DNA of 64,000 nt from Lachnospiraceae bacterium V9D3004 (GTDB lineage Bacteria; Bacillota; Clostridia; Lachnospirales; Lachnospiraceae): assembly GCA_000621985.1 (NCBI GenBank), contig JHWW01000002.1, positions 372,001 to 436,000 on the forward strand, given 5' to 3'. Of the stretch, positions 45,986 through 54,994 are shown in pieces. The notes under the pieces were generated by a model. The model was not told the origin of the DNA and ran no database searches. It saw nothing but the letters and a program-made list of their open reading frames with translations. Within the stretch, counting starts at the first letter, position 1. Each line of letters starts with the position of its first letter. Position numbers and translations under genes: made by a program.

Positions 45986-46597
45986 ATGGTAGATATTAGC
46001 CGTATTGATGCGATTCATTTGGATGCTTTGAAGGAAGTGTTCAATATTGGTGCAGGTAATGCTGCAACGCGTTTATCTCAGATATTGAGCAGAAAAGTCG
46101 AAATGAAAGTTCCGAATACCAAGCTTGTCGGATTCAATGATCTTCTTACAGCATTTGGTAAGGAAGATACAGTTGTTCTCGGGGTCATGCTTTTACTTGA
46201 AGGTGATCTCGACGGTTCAATGATATTTATTCTTCCGAAAGCCTCTGCCGGGATCATGTTATCGCCGTTGCTTGGAAAACAGTATACGGAAGATACTGTT
46301 TTTGATGAAATGGATTTTTCAGCCGCTAAAGAGATCGGTAATATAATTGTCAGTGCTTACGTAGGTTCACTGTCAGCAATGACGAGTTATAACATACGAG
46401 TATCGGAGCCGTTTGCAACTATTGATATGACGGCGTCAATATTAAGTGTGCCGGTAATTGAACTTGGACAGTTCAGTGATAATGTTATACTGATGGAATC
46501 TTATATAGCATGTGACGGAATTGAACTTGGAGGTCATTTTATGATGTTGCCTTCGTTGAATTCCTATGAGAAAATCATGAAAGCGTTTGGAATGTAA
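45986..46597 (+). CDS. cheC: CheY-phosphate phosphatase CheC
   Basis: A 203-residue phosphatase with both active sites intact: DALKEVFN-x22-P near the N terminus and SAAKEIGN-x22-P in the second half. AGGAGGTTT fits ATG 45986; a GTG at 45953 inside cheW is open but unsupported. CheC binds CheD, encoded next, to tune adaptation. Confidence 0.95.
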   Translation: MVDISRIDAIHLDALKEVFNIGAGNAATRLSQILSRKVEMKVPNTKLVGFNDLLTAFGKEDTVVLGVMLLLEGDLDGSMIFILPKASAGIMLSPLLGKQYTEDTVFDEMDFSAAKEIGNIIVSAYVGSLSAMTSYNIRVSEPFATIDMTASILSVPVIELGQFSDNVILMESYIACDGIELGGHFMMLPSLNSYEKIMKAFGM

Positions 46598-46625
46598 TAA
46601 TATGTTATAAGTTATGGAGGCTATG

Positions 46626-47111
46626 ATGCAGAAAATCATAAAAGTAGGAATTGCAGATATGAATTATTGTCAGGCACCGGATCTTATAACAACAATTGGA
46701 CTTGGATCATGCGTTGGTGTTGTTTTGTTCGATTCTTCATCGAAGAAGTGCGGTATGGTACACGTTATGCTGCCTGACAGCACGAAGATAATCAATAACA
46801 CCAATGCGGCCAAGTTTGCGGATACAGGTATTCAGGCGCTTTATAATGGATTTGTAAAGATGGGAATCAATAAGATGCGTCTTCAGGCAAAGATTGCCGG
46901 AGGTGCACAGATGTTTGCATTTGGAAGTAAGAATAATATGATGCGTGTCGGTGATAACAATGTAATTGCTGTAAGGAAAAAATTAAGCGAACTTAGAATT
47001 CCTATTGTTGCTGCCGATACGGGAAGTAATTACGGACGTACGATAGTTTTTGACCCTGAGACATGTAAACTCAAAGTCAAGGTCGTAGGTATGGAAGAAA
47101 AAGAAATATAA
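46626..47111 (+). CDS. cheD: Chemoreceptor glutamine deamidase CheD
   Basis: A 161-residue deamidase. Catalytic Cys29 (GLGSCVG) and His46 (MVHVMLPDS), with Thr23 in the position of the third residue; these agree with Thermotoga CheD (Cys27, His44, Thr21). Three ATGs are in frame; GGAGG at 46616-46620 best fits ATG 46626. Pairs with CheC. Confidence 0.95.
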   Translation: MQKIIKVGIADMNYCQAPDLITTIGLGSCVGVVLFDSSSKKCGMVHVMLPDSTKIINNTNAAKFADTGIQALYNGFVKMGINKMRLQAKIAGGAQMFAFGSKNNMMRVGDNNVIAVRKKLSELRIPIVAADTGSNYGRTIVFDPETCKLKVKVVGMEEKEI

Positions 47112-47136
47112 TAATTTCTTGATTGGATAGATATAT

Positions 47137-47433
47137 ATGGATGAAAAATATATTATACCGTTTGTGACGCTGCTTGGATCAGCGTTTACAAGCGTTATAC
47201 TCGCGGTTAGGGTATTAAACAATCAGACTGATATTGTTCGCGCACTTGTAATATTACTTATTGTAATAATTGTTTTCTTTATAATCGGTAAGATAATACA
47301 TAAGATGTTCATGAAATTCAGGATCGAACTGGAAGAAAAAGAACGGGAAGAAAGCGAAGCTGAATTTGCAAATCCTGATACGGAAAAAACGGATGAGGAT
47401 CAGGAAGAATCTGAGGATGAAAATGTCAACTAA
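47137..47433 (+). CDS. Small two-helix membrane protein with acidic tail
   Basis: A 98-residue protein of unknown function. Two membrane helices (about 7-27 and 33-55) are followed by a charged helix and a Glu/Asp-rich tail (about 65-98). It lies between cheD and the sigma factor, with a poor ribosome site (GGATAGATATAT). I do not recognise a family; its position suggests a flagellar or chemotaxis accessory. Confidence 0.7.
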   Translation: MDEKYIIPFVTLLGSAFTSVILAVRVLNNQTDIVRALVILLIVIIVFFIIGKIIHKMFMKFRIELEEKEREESEAEFANPDTEKTDEDQEESEDENVN

Positions 47434-47454
47434 GTTTGAGAGTGGGTGTAATAT

Positions 47455-48225
47455 TTGAAGGAATCAGAGAGAGAAAAATTATGGCAGCAATATAGTGTAA
47501 AAAGAAGCCAGGATATTCGAGAAACACTGATTTTGGAATATGCGGGTCTTGTCAAGCTGGTTGCGGGACGACTTAATATGTACCTTGGTTATGCTGTAGA
47601 GTTTGATGACCTGGTTGGTTATGGTGTGTTTGGATTAATAGATGCCATTGACAAATTTGATTACGATAAAGGTATCAAATTCGAAACATATGCAAGTCTC
47701 AGAATAAGAGGCGCCATACTTGATCAGATCAGAAAGATGGACTGGATTCCAAGGACGCTCAGACAGAAGCAGAAGAGGCTTGAAAACGCGATCTCGGTAT
47801 TGGAGCTAAAGAACGGCAGGACACCTGATGACAAAGAGCTCGCAGCAGAACTTGAGATCACTGTTGAAGAACTTGAAAACTGGCAGCAACAGTCTAATTA
47901 TGCCAATGTTGTTTCTCTTGATGATTTTATGGAACAGGGCGTTGAGGTAAAAGTTGATAATACTGTCAGACCTGTATTTGAGAATCCGGAAGCCGGAGTA
48001 GCTAAGGAAGAATTGAAGGAGATGCTTTTAGAAGCACTGGAAGCATTGACCGAGAATGAGAAGAAGGTTATTTTGTTATATTATTATGAGGAATTAACAT
48101 TAAAAGAGATAAGTCTTGTTTTGGAAGTATCGGAATCAAGAGTATCTCAGTTACACACAAAAGCTCTGGTTAAGATGAAGAAAAGTCTTGGATCAGACGT
48201 AGAATTACTCAGTATTTTTTCATAA
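47455..48225 (+). CDS. fliA: Flagellar sigma factor (SigD/FliA)
   Basis: A 256-residue sigma-28 that reads late flagellar and chemotaxis promoters. TTG start after GGGTGTAATA. Region 2 (YAGLVKLVAGRL, then FDDLVGYGVFGLIDAIDKFD and FETYASLRIRGAILDQIRKMDW), region 3 and region 4 (LTENEKKVILLYYYEELTLKEIS...VSESRVSQLHTKAL) are complete. Partner anti-sigma FlgM is not in the window. Matches the sigD position at the end of the Bacillus operon. Confidence 0.96.
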   Translation: MKESEREKLWQQYSVKRSQDIRETLILEYAGLVKLVAGRLNMYLGYAVEFDDLVGYGVFGLIDAIDKFDYDKGIKFETYASLRIRGAILDQIRKMDWIPRTLRQKQKRLENAISVLELKNGRTPDDKELAAELEITVEELENWQQQSNYANVVSLDDFMEQGVEVKVDNTVRPVFENPEAGVAKEELKEMLLEALEALTENEKKVILLYYYEELTLKEISLVLEVSESRVSQLHTKALVKMKKSLGSDVELLSIFS

Positions 48226-48248
48226 TATGATATGGGGGATATGACGGT

Positions 48249-49850
48249 ATGGATAGAAACGGTTATTTTTCAATGATAAATAAAGATGATGGTACGTACA
48301 TTAAGTGTGTTGCGCCTATCAATAAAGGTGCACCGGTTGATATTAATGATGTTACATATTATCTTGATAAAAAACAGGTAAGGGATTATAATCCCAAAGA
48401 TATTAAGAATTATCTTATGGCCGGTGATTATTCGGGAGAATTAAAAGTGTCTTCCGAAAAGAATTACAGGCAGAATGAGCATGTAAAACTGACTATAGAT
48501 AAGACCGGTTTAAAGGTTATCGGAAGATTTTTCCCACCGACCAATGACGGTGAGAAGATGACAAAGGAAGACATAATCAATGAACTTAAGCATAACAATG
48601 TAGTATTTGGATATGTTATGAAGAATATAGACATATTTGTCAAGGCGCGTCTGTACTGCACTGATATTCTTCTTGCAAAAGCTGAAGCGCCTGTTCATGG
48701 TCATGATGCAAAGATTGATTATTTCTTCAAGACGGATGTTGTTGCAAAACCGAAGCTGAATGATGACGGCTCGGTTGATTTTCATGATCTGGACAATATT
48801 TCACATGTTGAAAAAGGTGACAAACTGGCTCACCTTACACCGGCAGATCTTGGTAAACCGGGAACCAATGTATTCGGAAAACCGCTTCCTGCCAAGAAGG
48901 TTGACAGAAAAGTATTAAAACACGGAATCAATATATCGGTATCGGAAGATGGACTTGATATGTTCTCCAACGTATCGGGTCATGCTACGCTTGTCGGTAA
49001 TACCGTGCATGTATCTAATGTATATGAGGTGCCTGCCAATGTTGATACATCCACCGGAGATATTCAGTACTCCGGTAATGTAAATGTCAGAGGAAATGTA
49101 ATTACAGGCTTTACAGTTAAGGCTTCAGGTGATATTATTGTCAGCGGTGTTGTTGAAGGGGCAAACCTTGAGGCAGGCGGAGATATTGTTATAGGACTGG
49201 GTGTTCAGGGTATATTCAAAGCAAGACTTAAGGCAGGCGGAAATATAGTATCCAAATTCTTCGAGAACTGTGAAGATGTATATGCCGAAGGAAAGATCAC
49301 AACCGATGCTATAATGCATAGCAATGTTAAGGCTAAAGAGGAGATTTCCGTTCAGGGTAAGAGAGGACTGATCACAGGCGGTTCGGTTATATCAAGTAAA
49401 GCTATTAAAGCCAAGACTGTCGGTTCCACAATGGGAACCGCTACGTCCCTTGAGATAGGAATTGATCCTGAGAGAATGGAATTATATCATAAGCTTGAGA
49501 AGGATAATGAATTCAAATCCGAAGAGATAGAAGAACTTAAGCAGATTGTGTCAAAATTCCAGAAGAGAATCAAGAACAGAGAAAAACTTGAGCCTGATCA
49601 GATGAGAAAGCTTAAGGATTCAACTGCACAGATGCAGCAATATGCCAAAGAGATATCAGAGAACAAGGTTAAGATCGATGAGATACTTGAGGAACTTGAA
49701 GTATGTAAAAAAGGAAAGATATATGTATCAGGTGATACTTATGCGGGAGTTTCGATCAATATTGCCGGAACTAAAAAGAAGATCACGGATGAAGCAATTC
49801 ATACATGTTTTGTTAAAGAGGGAGCAGATATCAGGTTGTCTTCTTTCTAA
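48249..49850 (+). CDS. fapA: DUF342/FapA-family protein
   Basis: A 533-residue FapA (DUF342) protein. A poorly conserved N-terminal part (about 1-170) is followed by a right-handed beta-helix (repeats such as VNVRGNVITGFTVKASGDIIVSGVVEGANLEAGGDI, about 275-395) and a coiled coil at about 415-490. DUF342 proteins are common after sigD in Firmicutes; roles in polar localisation or cell-envelope sensing have been proposed in other species. Function here is not known. Confidence 0.85.
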   Translation: MDRNGYFSMINKDDGTYIKCVAPINKGAPVDINDVTYYLDKKQVRDYNPKDIKNYLMAGDYSGELKVSSEKNYRQNEHVKLTIDKTGLKVIGRFFPPTNDGEKMTKEDIINELKHNNVVFGYVMKNIDIFVKARLYCTDILLAKAEAPVHGHDAKIDYFFKTDVVAKPKLNDDGSVDFHDLDNISHVEKGDKLAHLTPADLGKPGTNVFGKPLPAKKVDRKVLKHGINISVSEDGLDMFSNVSGHATLVGNTVHVSNVYEVPANVDTSTGDIQYSGNVNVRGNVITGFTVKASGDIIVSGVVEGANLEAGGDIVIGLGVQGIFKARLKAGGNIVSKFFENCEDVYAEGKITTDAIMHSNVKAKEEISVQGKRGLITGGSVISSKAIKAKTVGSTMGTATSLEIGIDPERMELYHKLEKDNEFKSEEIEELKQIVSKFQKRIKNREKLEPDQMRKLKDSTAQMQQYAKEISENKVKIDEILEELEVCKKGKIYVSGDTYAGVSINIAGTKKKITDEAIHTCFVKEGADIRLSSF

Positions 49851-49862
49851 AGGAGTGGTATT

Positions 49863-50189
49863 ATGTCTATCAGACCTATTGATATAGTTACTATTGCGCC
49901 GAAATCACAGGAAGCATCGCAGATGCATTACAATGATCTTCGCGGGCGTACGCATGCAGAGAATGCCGCAAGCCAGAATTTTCAGCGTGCAGAGGCGCAT
50001 GACAGTCATCGAACCGTAGAAACAGCTAAGAGTGATACCAAAGAATATAAGTTCGATGCAAAGGAAGGCAGTGGAAACAGTTATTCCGGCGGAGGACATA
50101 AGAAGAAAAAGTCCTCCGATTCTCATGATGAAAAAGAGAAGAAAAGATCAGACAGCCCGTTTTCAAGCGGCTTTGATATTACTGTTTGA
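49863..50189 (+). CDS. Conserved small hydrophilic protein of the fla/che tail
   Basis: A 108-residue protein without membrane helix. N-terminal IRPIDIVTIAPKSQEASQ block looks conserved, then a His/Lys/Ser/Gly-rich disordered part and a short SPFSSGFDITV end. AAAGGAGTGG precedes the ATG, and it is tightly placed between fapA and the next gene. The RPIDIV...Q opening resembles short proteins found at this position in other Lachnospiraceae; no function is known to me. Confidence 0.7.
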   Translation: MSIRPIDIVTIAPKSQEASQMHYNDLRGRTHAENAASQNFQRAEAHDSHRTVETAKSDTKEYKFDAKEGSGNSYSGGGHKKKKSSDSHDEKEKKRSDSPFSSGFDITV

Positions 50190-50204
50190 GGAAGGTAAGA
50201 ACAA

Positions 50205-51737
50205 ATGACCATAATGGATATTGTACTTATATTGATTGGATGTTTTTTGGTTGTTTTCAGTTTTGTGATCACTGAAAGAGTGTCCGACGCAAAGGAAAAG
50301 ACCTCCGGAGGAGGAGTAACGCAGGTCTGGGGCGAGAAAGAAGAATTTTCGATAAAATCAAGAGTTAAGGATATAGTGTCAGATAAATCTGAAGAGGTTA
50401 TCGTTTCTGTTGAAGACAGATTATGTCATCTATCTAATGAGAAGATAATGGAATTTAAAGAATACTCTGATGAAGTAATGGAGAGTATTAAAGAAGAACA
50501 TAAGCAGGCAGTATTTCTGTATAATATGCTTAATGAGAAAGAGAACGAGACAAAAGTTCTTCTTAACAGCCTTGATAAGAAATATGCTTTATTATCCGAT
50601 AAAGTCAATAAACTTATTCTTAAGCTTACAGAGAAGTCCGAAACTTCAGCAAAAAAACAGGTCAATTCTCAAAGTGATATCAGTACAAATATGAATCATA
50701 CCGCAATGCAGTACGATATTGCATCAGGTCCTATCGTAGACAATTCTAAGCAGGGAGCTGCTCTTCAGGAAGCAGTATTACTTAGAAACGGTGGCGGCAA
50801 TGTTGCGACACAGCAATCAGAAGATGGTGTTGTCCAAACTGTCATCGATTCTTCCGATGATCTTGCAGCAGGCAGTGAAGTTATGCCTGAACCGGAGCCT
50901 GAAGTTAAGGAACCTGTTCCCGAAAAGAAAAAAACAATATCCGATAAGATCAATGAATTAAATACGAGACTCGGAATAAAGAATACCGGCAAAAATAATA
51001 AGCCTAAAGAGACAGTACAAAAAAAGATTAATACGGAAACCGTTTCTTCCGAAGATATTGACAATATACTGGAAGAAGTTGCCGATGCAAATGTCGAAGA
51101 AGACATTGATTCTCAGTCTGATCTGTCAATACAGGCTGATATGATTCTTGAACAGGCTGGAATTACAGATGATGTATTTTCAAGTGTTGAGATATCTGAA
51201 ATTCCTGCAGAACCTGTAATACCTGAAGTATCCGATACTCCTGAAGTGCCGGATATCCCGGAAGTGGCAGAAGATCTTGACACATCTGAAAGTTCAATGA
51301 TGTCTGATGTTATTGAGATGTCTGACATTCCTGTAGAACCTGTAATGCCTGAAATGCCCGATACTCCTGAAGTGCCGGATATCCCGGAAGTGGCAGAAGA
51401 TCTTGACACATCTGAAAGTTCTATGGTGCCTGATGTTGCTGAGACATCTGACGAAGACGGCAAAGTTGATACCGCAGAGATTGACAACATACTTGAAGAT
51501 ATTGAAAAGCCTGAAAAACCATCTTCGTTGTTGGATGAACTTAATGCTAACAGTGTTGAGATTCCCGAATATAAGACCAAAAATGAAAGTGTAAGACCAA
51601 AATCGCAAGGAATGAGCAGGAACGAGAAGATTCTTGCCATGCATAATGAAGGGAAATCAGTAATAGACATATCAAGACAGCTCGGTATCGGACAAGGTGA
51701 AGTAAAGCTGGTCATTGATCTATTCAAAGGGGCATGA
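50205..51737 (+). CDS. SwrB-like protein with C-terminal DUF6115 helix
   Basis: A 510-residue single-pass protein. Membrane helix at about 4-22, coiled coil (about 60-150), a long acidic, Pro/Glu/Val-rich region with a 42-residue tandem duplication (about 329-412), and a C-terminal helix-turn-helix-like module NEKILAMHNEGKSVIDISRQ...KLVIDLFKGA of the DUF6115 type. Architecture and position after sigD match Bacillus SwrB, which promotes flagellar export-gate maturation; equivalence is inferred. The final codons overlap an ATG of the next frame. Confidence 0.65.
   Translation: MTIMDIVLILIGCFLVVFSFVITERVSDAKEKTSGGGVTQVWGEKEEFSIKSRVKDIVSDKSEEVIVSVEDRLCHLSNEKIMEFKEYSDEVMESIKEEHKQAVFLYNMLNEKENETKVLLNSLDKKYALLSDKVNKLILKLTEKSETSAKKQVNSQSDISTNMNHTAMQYDIASGPIVDNSKQGAALQEAVLLRNGGGNVATQQSEDGVVQTVIDSSDDLAAGSEVMPEPEPEVKEPVPEKKKTISDKINELNTRLGIKNTGKNNKPKETVQKKINTETVSSEDIDNILEEVADANVEEDIDSQSDLSIQADMILEQAGITDDVFSSVEISEIPAEPVIPEVSDTPEVPDIPEVAEDLDTSESSMMSDVIEMSDIPVEPVMPEMPDTPEVPDIPEVAEDLDTSESSMVPDVAETSDEDGKVDTAEIDNILEDIEKPEKPSSLLDELNANSVEIPEYKTKNESVRPKSQGMSRNEKILAMHNEGKSVIDISRQLGIGQGEVKLVIDLFKGA
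51190..51441 (+). repeat. 126-bp in-frame tandem duplication
   Basis: Two 126-base units lie back to back inside the SwrB-like gene. The longest exact stretch is 64 bases (51232-51295 equals 51358-51421). It encodes the VPDIPEVAEDLDTSESSM unit twice, so it is probably recent. Confidence 0.9.
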
Positions 51738-51739
51738 AC

Positions 51740-52411
51740 ATGAAAATAAAATACTTCTTAAGAGGAGTCGGAATCGGCATCATCATAACAACGATACTTC
51801 TTGGAATATCTTACAGGTCTAAGATGTCTGATGAAGCCGTGATATCCAAGGCAAAGAAATTAGGTATGGTGTTTGAAGAAACATCAGATGATAAGAATGA
51901 AGAAAGTGATGTAAATAACAGTCCTGCACCTTCAGATGCCGGGAATGAGAATGAACAGAATGCATCAGATGCCGGTAATGAGAATGAACAGAATGCGACT
52001 GATGCCGTACAGTCTAATGATACAACAGGTGACGGTGATACAGAATCTGATGATACTAATACTCAGACAGATAATGTCGGACAAACGGACGCAGCTGCTT
52101 CTGATATTCCGGTGTCAACTCCTGAAACTAATGAGAATCAGAATATGCAGGAGACTGCTTCGACTACAGATTCAGCTGATGTGACACAAACAGGAGAATC
52201 AGGCAGTAATGCGGTTACACTTGTGATCAACAGAGGTGACTGGTCGTTAAAGGTATCAGAGAATCTAAAGGAACTCGGGATTATAGATAATCCTGAAGAA
52301 TTTGATGAGTTCCTTGTTAATGAAAGATATGCCGACAGAATAAAAGTAGGCAGTTTTGAGATTGAAGCCGGTGCTTCGTATGAGGAGATTGCAAGAGCGA
52401 TTACGGATTAA
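51740..52411 (+). CDS. Membrane-anchored protein with MltG/YceG-like C-terminal domain
   Basis: A 223-residue protein. AAGGGG at 51727-51732 fits ATG 51740 better than ATG 51734, which overlaps the previous stop. A helix at about 5-24, a long Asn/Asp/Gln/Thr-rich extracytoplasmic linker (about 45-155) with an 11-residue tandem repeat, then a compact domain (VTLVINRGDWSLKVSENLKELGIID...) resembling the LysM-like N-terminal domain of MltG. The lytic transglycosylase catalytic part is missing. Last gene before the operon terminator. Confidence 0.6.
   Translation: MKIKYFLRGVGIGIIITTILLGISYRSKMSDEAVISKAKKLGMVFEETSDDKNEESDVNNSPAPSDAGNENEQNASDAGNENEQNATDAVQSNDTTGDGDTESDDTNTQTDNVGQTDAAASDIPVSTPETNENQNMQETASTTDSADVTQTGESGSNAVTLVINRGDWSLKVSENLKELGIIDNPEEFDEFLVNERYADRIKVGSFEIEAGASYEEIARAITD
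51933..51998 (+). repeat. 33-bp tandem repeat in the linker
   Basis: Two near-identical 33-base units encode SDAGNENEQNA twice. Short, coding, probably slippage-prone. Confidence 0.8.
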
Positions 52412-52415
52412 AAAT

Positions 52416-52455
52416 GAGCCAAACTGAAGACGATGTTCTTCAAGATGGCTCTTTT
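52416..52455 (+). terminator. Terminator at the end of the fla/che run
   Basis: GAGCCA (52416-52421) pairs with TGGCTC (52446-52451), with an inner GAAGA/TCTTC helix, followed by TTTT. It is the first clear hairpin terminator after codY. Confidence 0.78.
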
Positions 52456-52494
52456 GTATCTTATATATATGAATCAGCCCGATAAGGAGAAACA

Positions 52495-53514
52495 ATGATT
52501 AAATCCAGATATAACAAATTGCTCGAGGTATTGATCTATACTGTAATCATTATTTTGGTAATCATTACTGTGATTAATCTTGTTGTGTTCAATTACAGTA
52601 TAAGTGATTCGGATAATAATGAAAAGAAAGTATATCATTCATACAAGTATCATTTTGGAATGGTATATTCCAATTCGTCCGGGAACAAATGGAAAGAGAT
52701 CTATAATGCCGCGAATGAGTATGCCATGCAGAATGATGCTTATGTTGAAATAATCGGAGAAAATATCAAACAGAATTATTCCAAAGAAGATCTGTTTCGT
52801 ATTGCCATGCTGTCAGGTGTAGACGGGATCATTGTAGAAGGTGACGAAAAAAGCGATGAACTTAACATTCTGATCAATGAAGCATACGAAAGTGACATAC
52901 CTGTTGTGACGGTTATGACTGATGCTTCGGAAAGTAAAAGAAGCAGTTTTGTCGGACTTGGAAGTTATGATGTCGGTAAACAGCTTGGCGGACAGATGAT
53001 AAATCTTAGCAAAAAGAATGATGAAACGCATGTTATGGTTCTTATGAACAGCACAAACGGTTATCAGGAACAGCATACTATGTATCAGGCTATCGCAGAG
53101 AGTATTTCAGCGAAAGACAATATACTTGTTGATACATGGCTTGTAAGTAATGATAATGAATTCGGAGTAGATGAGGAAGTTAGGGATATTATACTTAACC
53201 TTCGTGAAGAACCGGATATCATGATATGTCTTTCGGATAATATCACAGAAAGCGCTTATCAACAGGTTGTAGAATATAATAAGGTCTCAAGTATTGATAT
53301 TATAGGTCTTGCATCTTCGGAGATCGTATATGATGCAATTAATAAAAATCTGATAGACGGTGTTGTTTCATTTGACAAAAAAATGATGGGAAACAATATC
53401 GTTGATGCGCTGTTGGAATATAAGAATAACGGATATGTAAATGAATATTACATGGTTGATACCAACCTTGTCACAAAAAGTAATGTGGGGAGGTATCTGA
53501 ATAATGAAGAGTAG
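52495..53514 (+). CDS. Membrane-anchored sugar-binding sensor protein
   Basis: A 339-residue periplasmic-binding-protein fold (Peripla_BP_4/ribose-type) tethered by an uncleaved-looking N-terminal helix (about 9-31); there is no lipobox. Typical blocks: HFGMVYSNSSGNKWKEIYNAA, GVDGIIVEG, IPVVTVMTDA and VGLGSYDVGKQLGGQM. It overlaps the kinase gene by 11 bases, so it is best seen as the ligand-binding partner of that kinase, as XylFII is for LytS in Clostridium beijerinckii. The ligand is unknown. GGAGAAACA precedes the ATG. Confidence 0.8.
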   Translation: MIKSRYNKLLEVLIYTVIIILVIITVINLVVFNYSISDSDNNEKKVYHSYKYHFGMVYSNSSGNKWKEIYNAANEYAMQNDAYVEIIGENIKQNYSKEDLFRIAMLSGVDGIIVEGDEKSDELNILINEAYESDIPVVTVMTDASESKRSSFVGLGSYDVGKQLGGQMINLSKKNDETHVMVLMNSTNGYQEQHTMYQAIAESISAKDNILVDTWLVSNDNEFGVDEEVRDIILNLREEPDIMICLSDNITESAYQQVVEYNKVSSIDIIGLASSEIVYDAINKNLIDGVVSFDKKMMGNNIVDALLEYKNNGYVNEYYMVDTNLVTKSNVGRYLNNEE

Positions 53515-54994
53515 AAGAAATTTTTATAATTCGATCAGCTTCAGGCTTGTTACAATATTCACATCAGTAATGTTCATTATTATGATCGTAAATATATATA
53601 TCTACCTTAATGTTAATCGAATAGTCGATAATATGAACACTGTGTATGACAAGAACTTTGTGCTTAACAATATGTATCAGGAATTACAGCAGATACAGGG
53701 AAGAATGACCGAATATCTTGAAAATAAGAATACCGATGTCATGGAGGAATATTATAAACATGCCCAGAACTATGAGCAGTACCTTGATGAATTGAATCAG
53801 GAAACCGTTGATGATAAGAATCTGCTCATGGAAAAGAATATATATAATATTTCGTTGGAATACCTCAAGGTGACCGAAAACAGCATTGATTATAAACGAG
53901 GAAGGAATATTGTAAAATACAGAATATCCTATGACCGGACGACGGTTTTGTGCGGATATCTTCTTGATTATATAGATCAGCTTAATAATTCTCTGTTTAT
54001 ATCAAGTTCTACGGACTATCAGACATTAATGGATGTCCTCAGGCAGACTCAGAGATTGTCTGTAGGGTTATTGCTGATAGCGATAATACTTACGATAATG
54101 CTTATTATGTTTGCAACCAATAAAATTACAAGTCCTTTGAAAAAGCTAGCGAAGTTTGCCAATGAGATCGCAGGAGGTAATCTTGACATCGAACCGGTTG
54201 AGATAAGTACAAAAGATGAAGTAGGTATTGTTACCAATGCTTTCAATAAAATGTTGAGCAGTATCAGAGAATATATTGAACAGATAAAAGAGAATATGGA
54301 AAGAGAGAGAGTTCTTAAGGAGAAGGAGCTTCTTATGGACACCCATCTTAAAGAGGCAAGGTTAAATTATCTTCGTGCTCAGGTTGATCCGCATTTCTTA
54401 TTTAATACACTTAATGCCGGAGCTCAGCTTGCAATGATGGAAGATGCGGACAGAACATATAATTATATACAGAATGTTGCTCAGTTCTACAGATATAACG
54501 TTAGAAATAATAAGGCGGTATCTTTAAAAGAAGAGATTAATCTAGTAGACAATTATATGTATATTATAGGCGTGCGTTATTCCGGAGACATTCATTATTC
54601 AAAGAGGATCGAGGAAGGACTTGACAGTGTGACCGTACCTCCGATGATATTACAGCCGATCGTGGAGAATTCCGTAAAACATGGAGTAATGGATACCGAC
54701 TGGCAAAAAGAGATATCTGTATCGGTATGGTTAAAAGAAGACAATGTATATATCAAAGTACATGATAACGGCGTAGGAATAAGTGAAGACGTAATAGAAA
54801 GTATCTTTTCTTCGGAAAGTGCAGTGACAAGTACCGAAGAAGATTCCAACGGAGTCGGACTGAAGAATGTGTTGAACAGACTTCGTTTGTTCTATGGCAA
54901 AGACGATGTTATGGATATTATCAGCGAAGGGCCTGACAAGGGAACGGATATTATCCTGATAATCCCATATGATGACGGAGGTAGCGATGTATAA
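53504..54994 (+). CDS. YesM-type sensor histidine kinase
   Basis: A 496-residue membrane kinase. Helices at about 13-35 and 184-205 frame a helical extracellular domain (about 36-183), then HAMP (about 206-258), coiled coil, and the LytS/YesM-type dimer-phosphotransfer part with His297 in QVDPHFLFNTLN. ATPase: N box Asn389 (PIVENSVKHG), DNGVG 421-425 and NGVGLKNV. Starts inside the previous gene and ends over the response regulator start, so the three are coupled. The small extracellular part suits sensing through a partner binding protein. Confidence 0.93.
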   Translation: MKSRRNFYNSISFRLVTIFTSVMFIIMIVNIYIYLNVNRIVDNMNTVYDKNFVLNNMYQELQQIQGRMTEYLENKNTDVMEEYYKHAQNYEQYLDELNQETVDDKNLLMEKNIYNISLEYLKVTENSIDYKRGRNIVKYRISYDRTTVLCGYLLDYIDQLNNSLFISSSTDYQTLMDVLRQTQRLSVGLLLIAIILTIMLIMFATNKITSPLKKLAKFANEIAGGNLDIEPVEISTKDEVGIVTNAFNKMLSSIREYIEQIKENMERERVLKEKELLMDTHLKEARLNYLRAQVDPHFLFNTLNAGAQLAMMEDADRTYNYIQNVAQFYRYNVRNNKAVSLKEEINLVDNYMYIIGVRYSGDIHYSKRIEEGLDSVTVPPMILQPIVENSVKHGVMDTDWQKEISVSVWLKEDNVYIKVHDNGVGISEDVIESIFSSESAVTSTEEDSNGVGLKNVLNRLRLFYGKDDVMDIISEGPDKGTDIILIIPYDDGGSDV

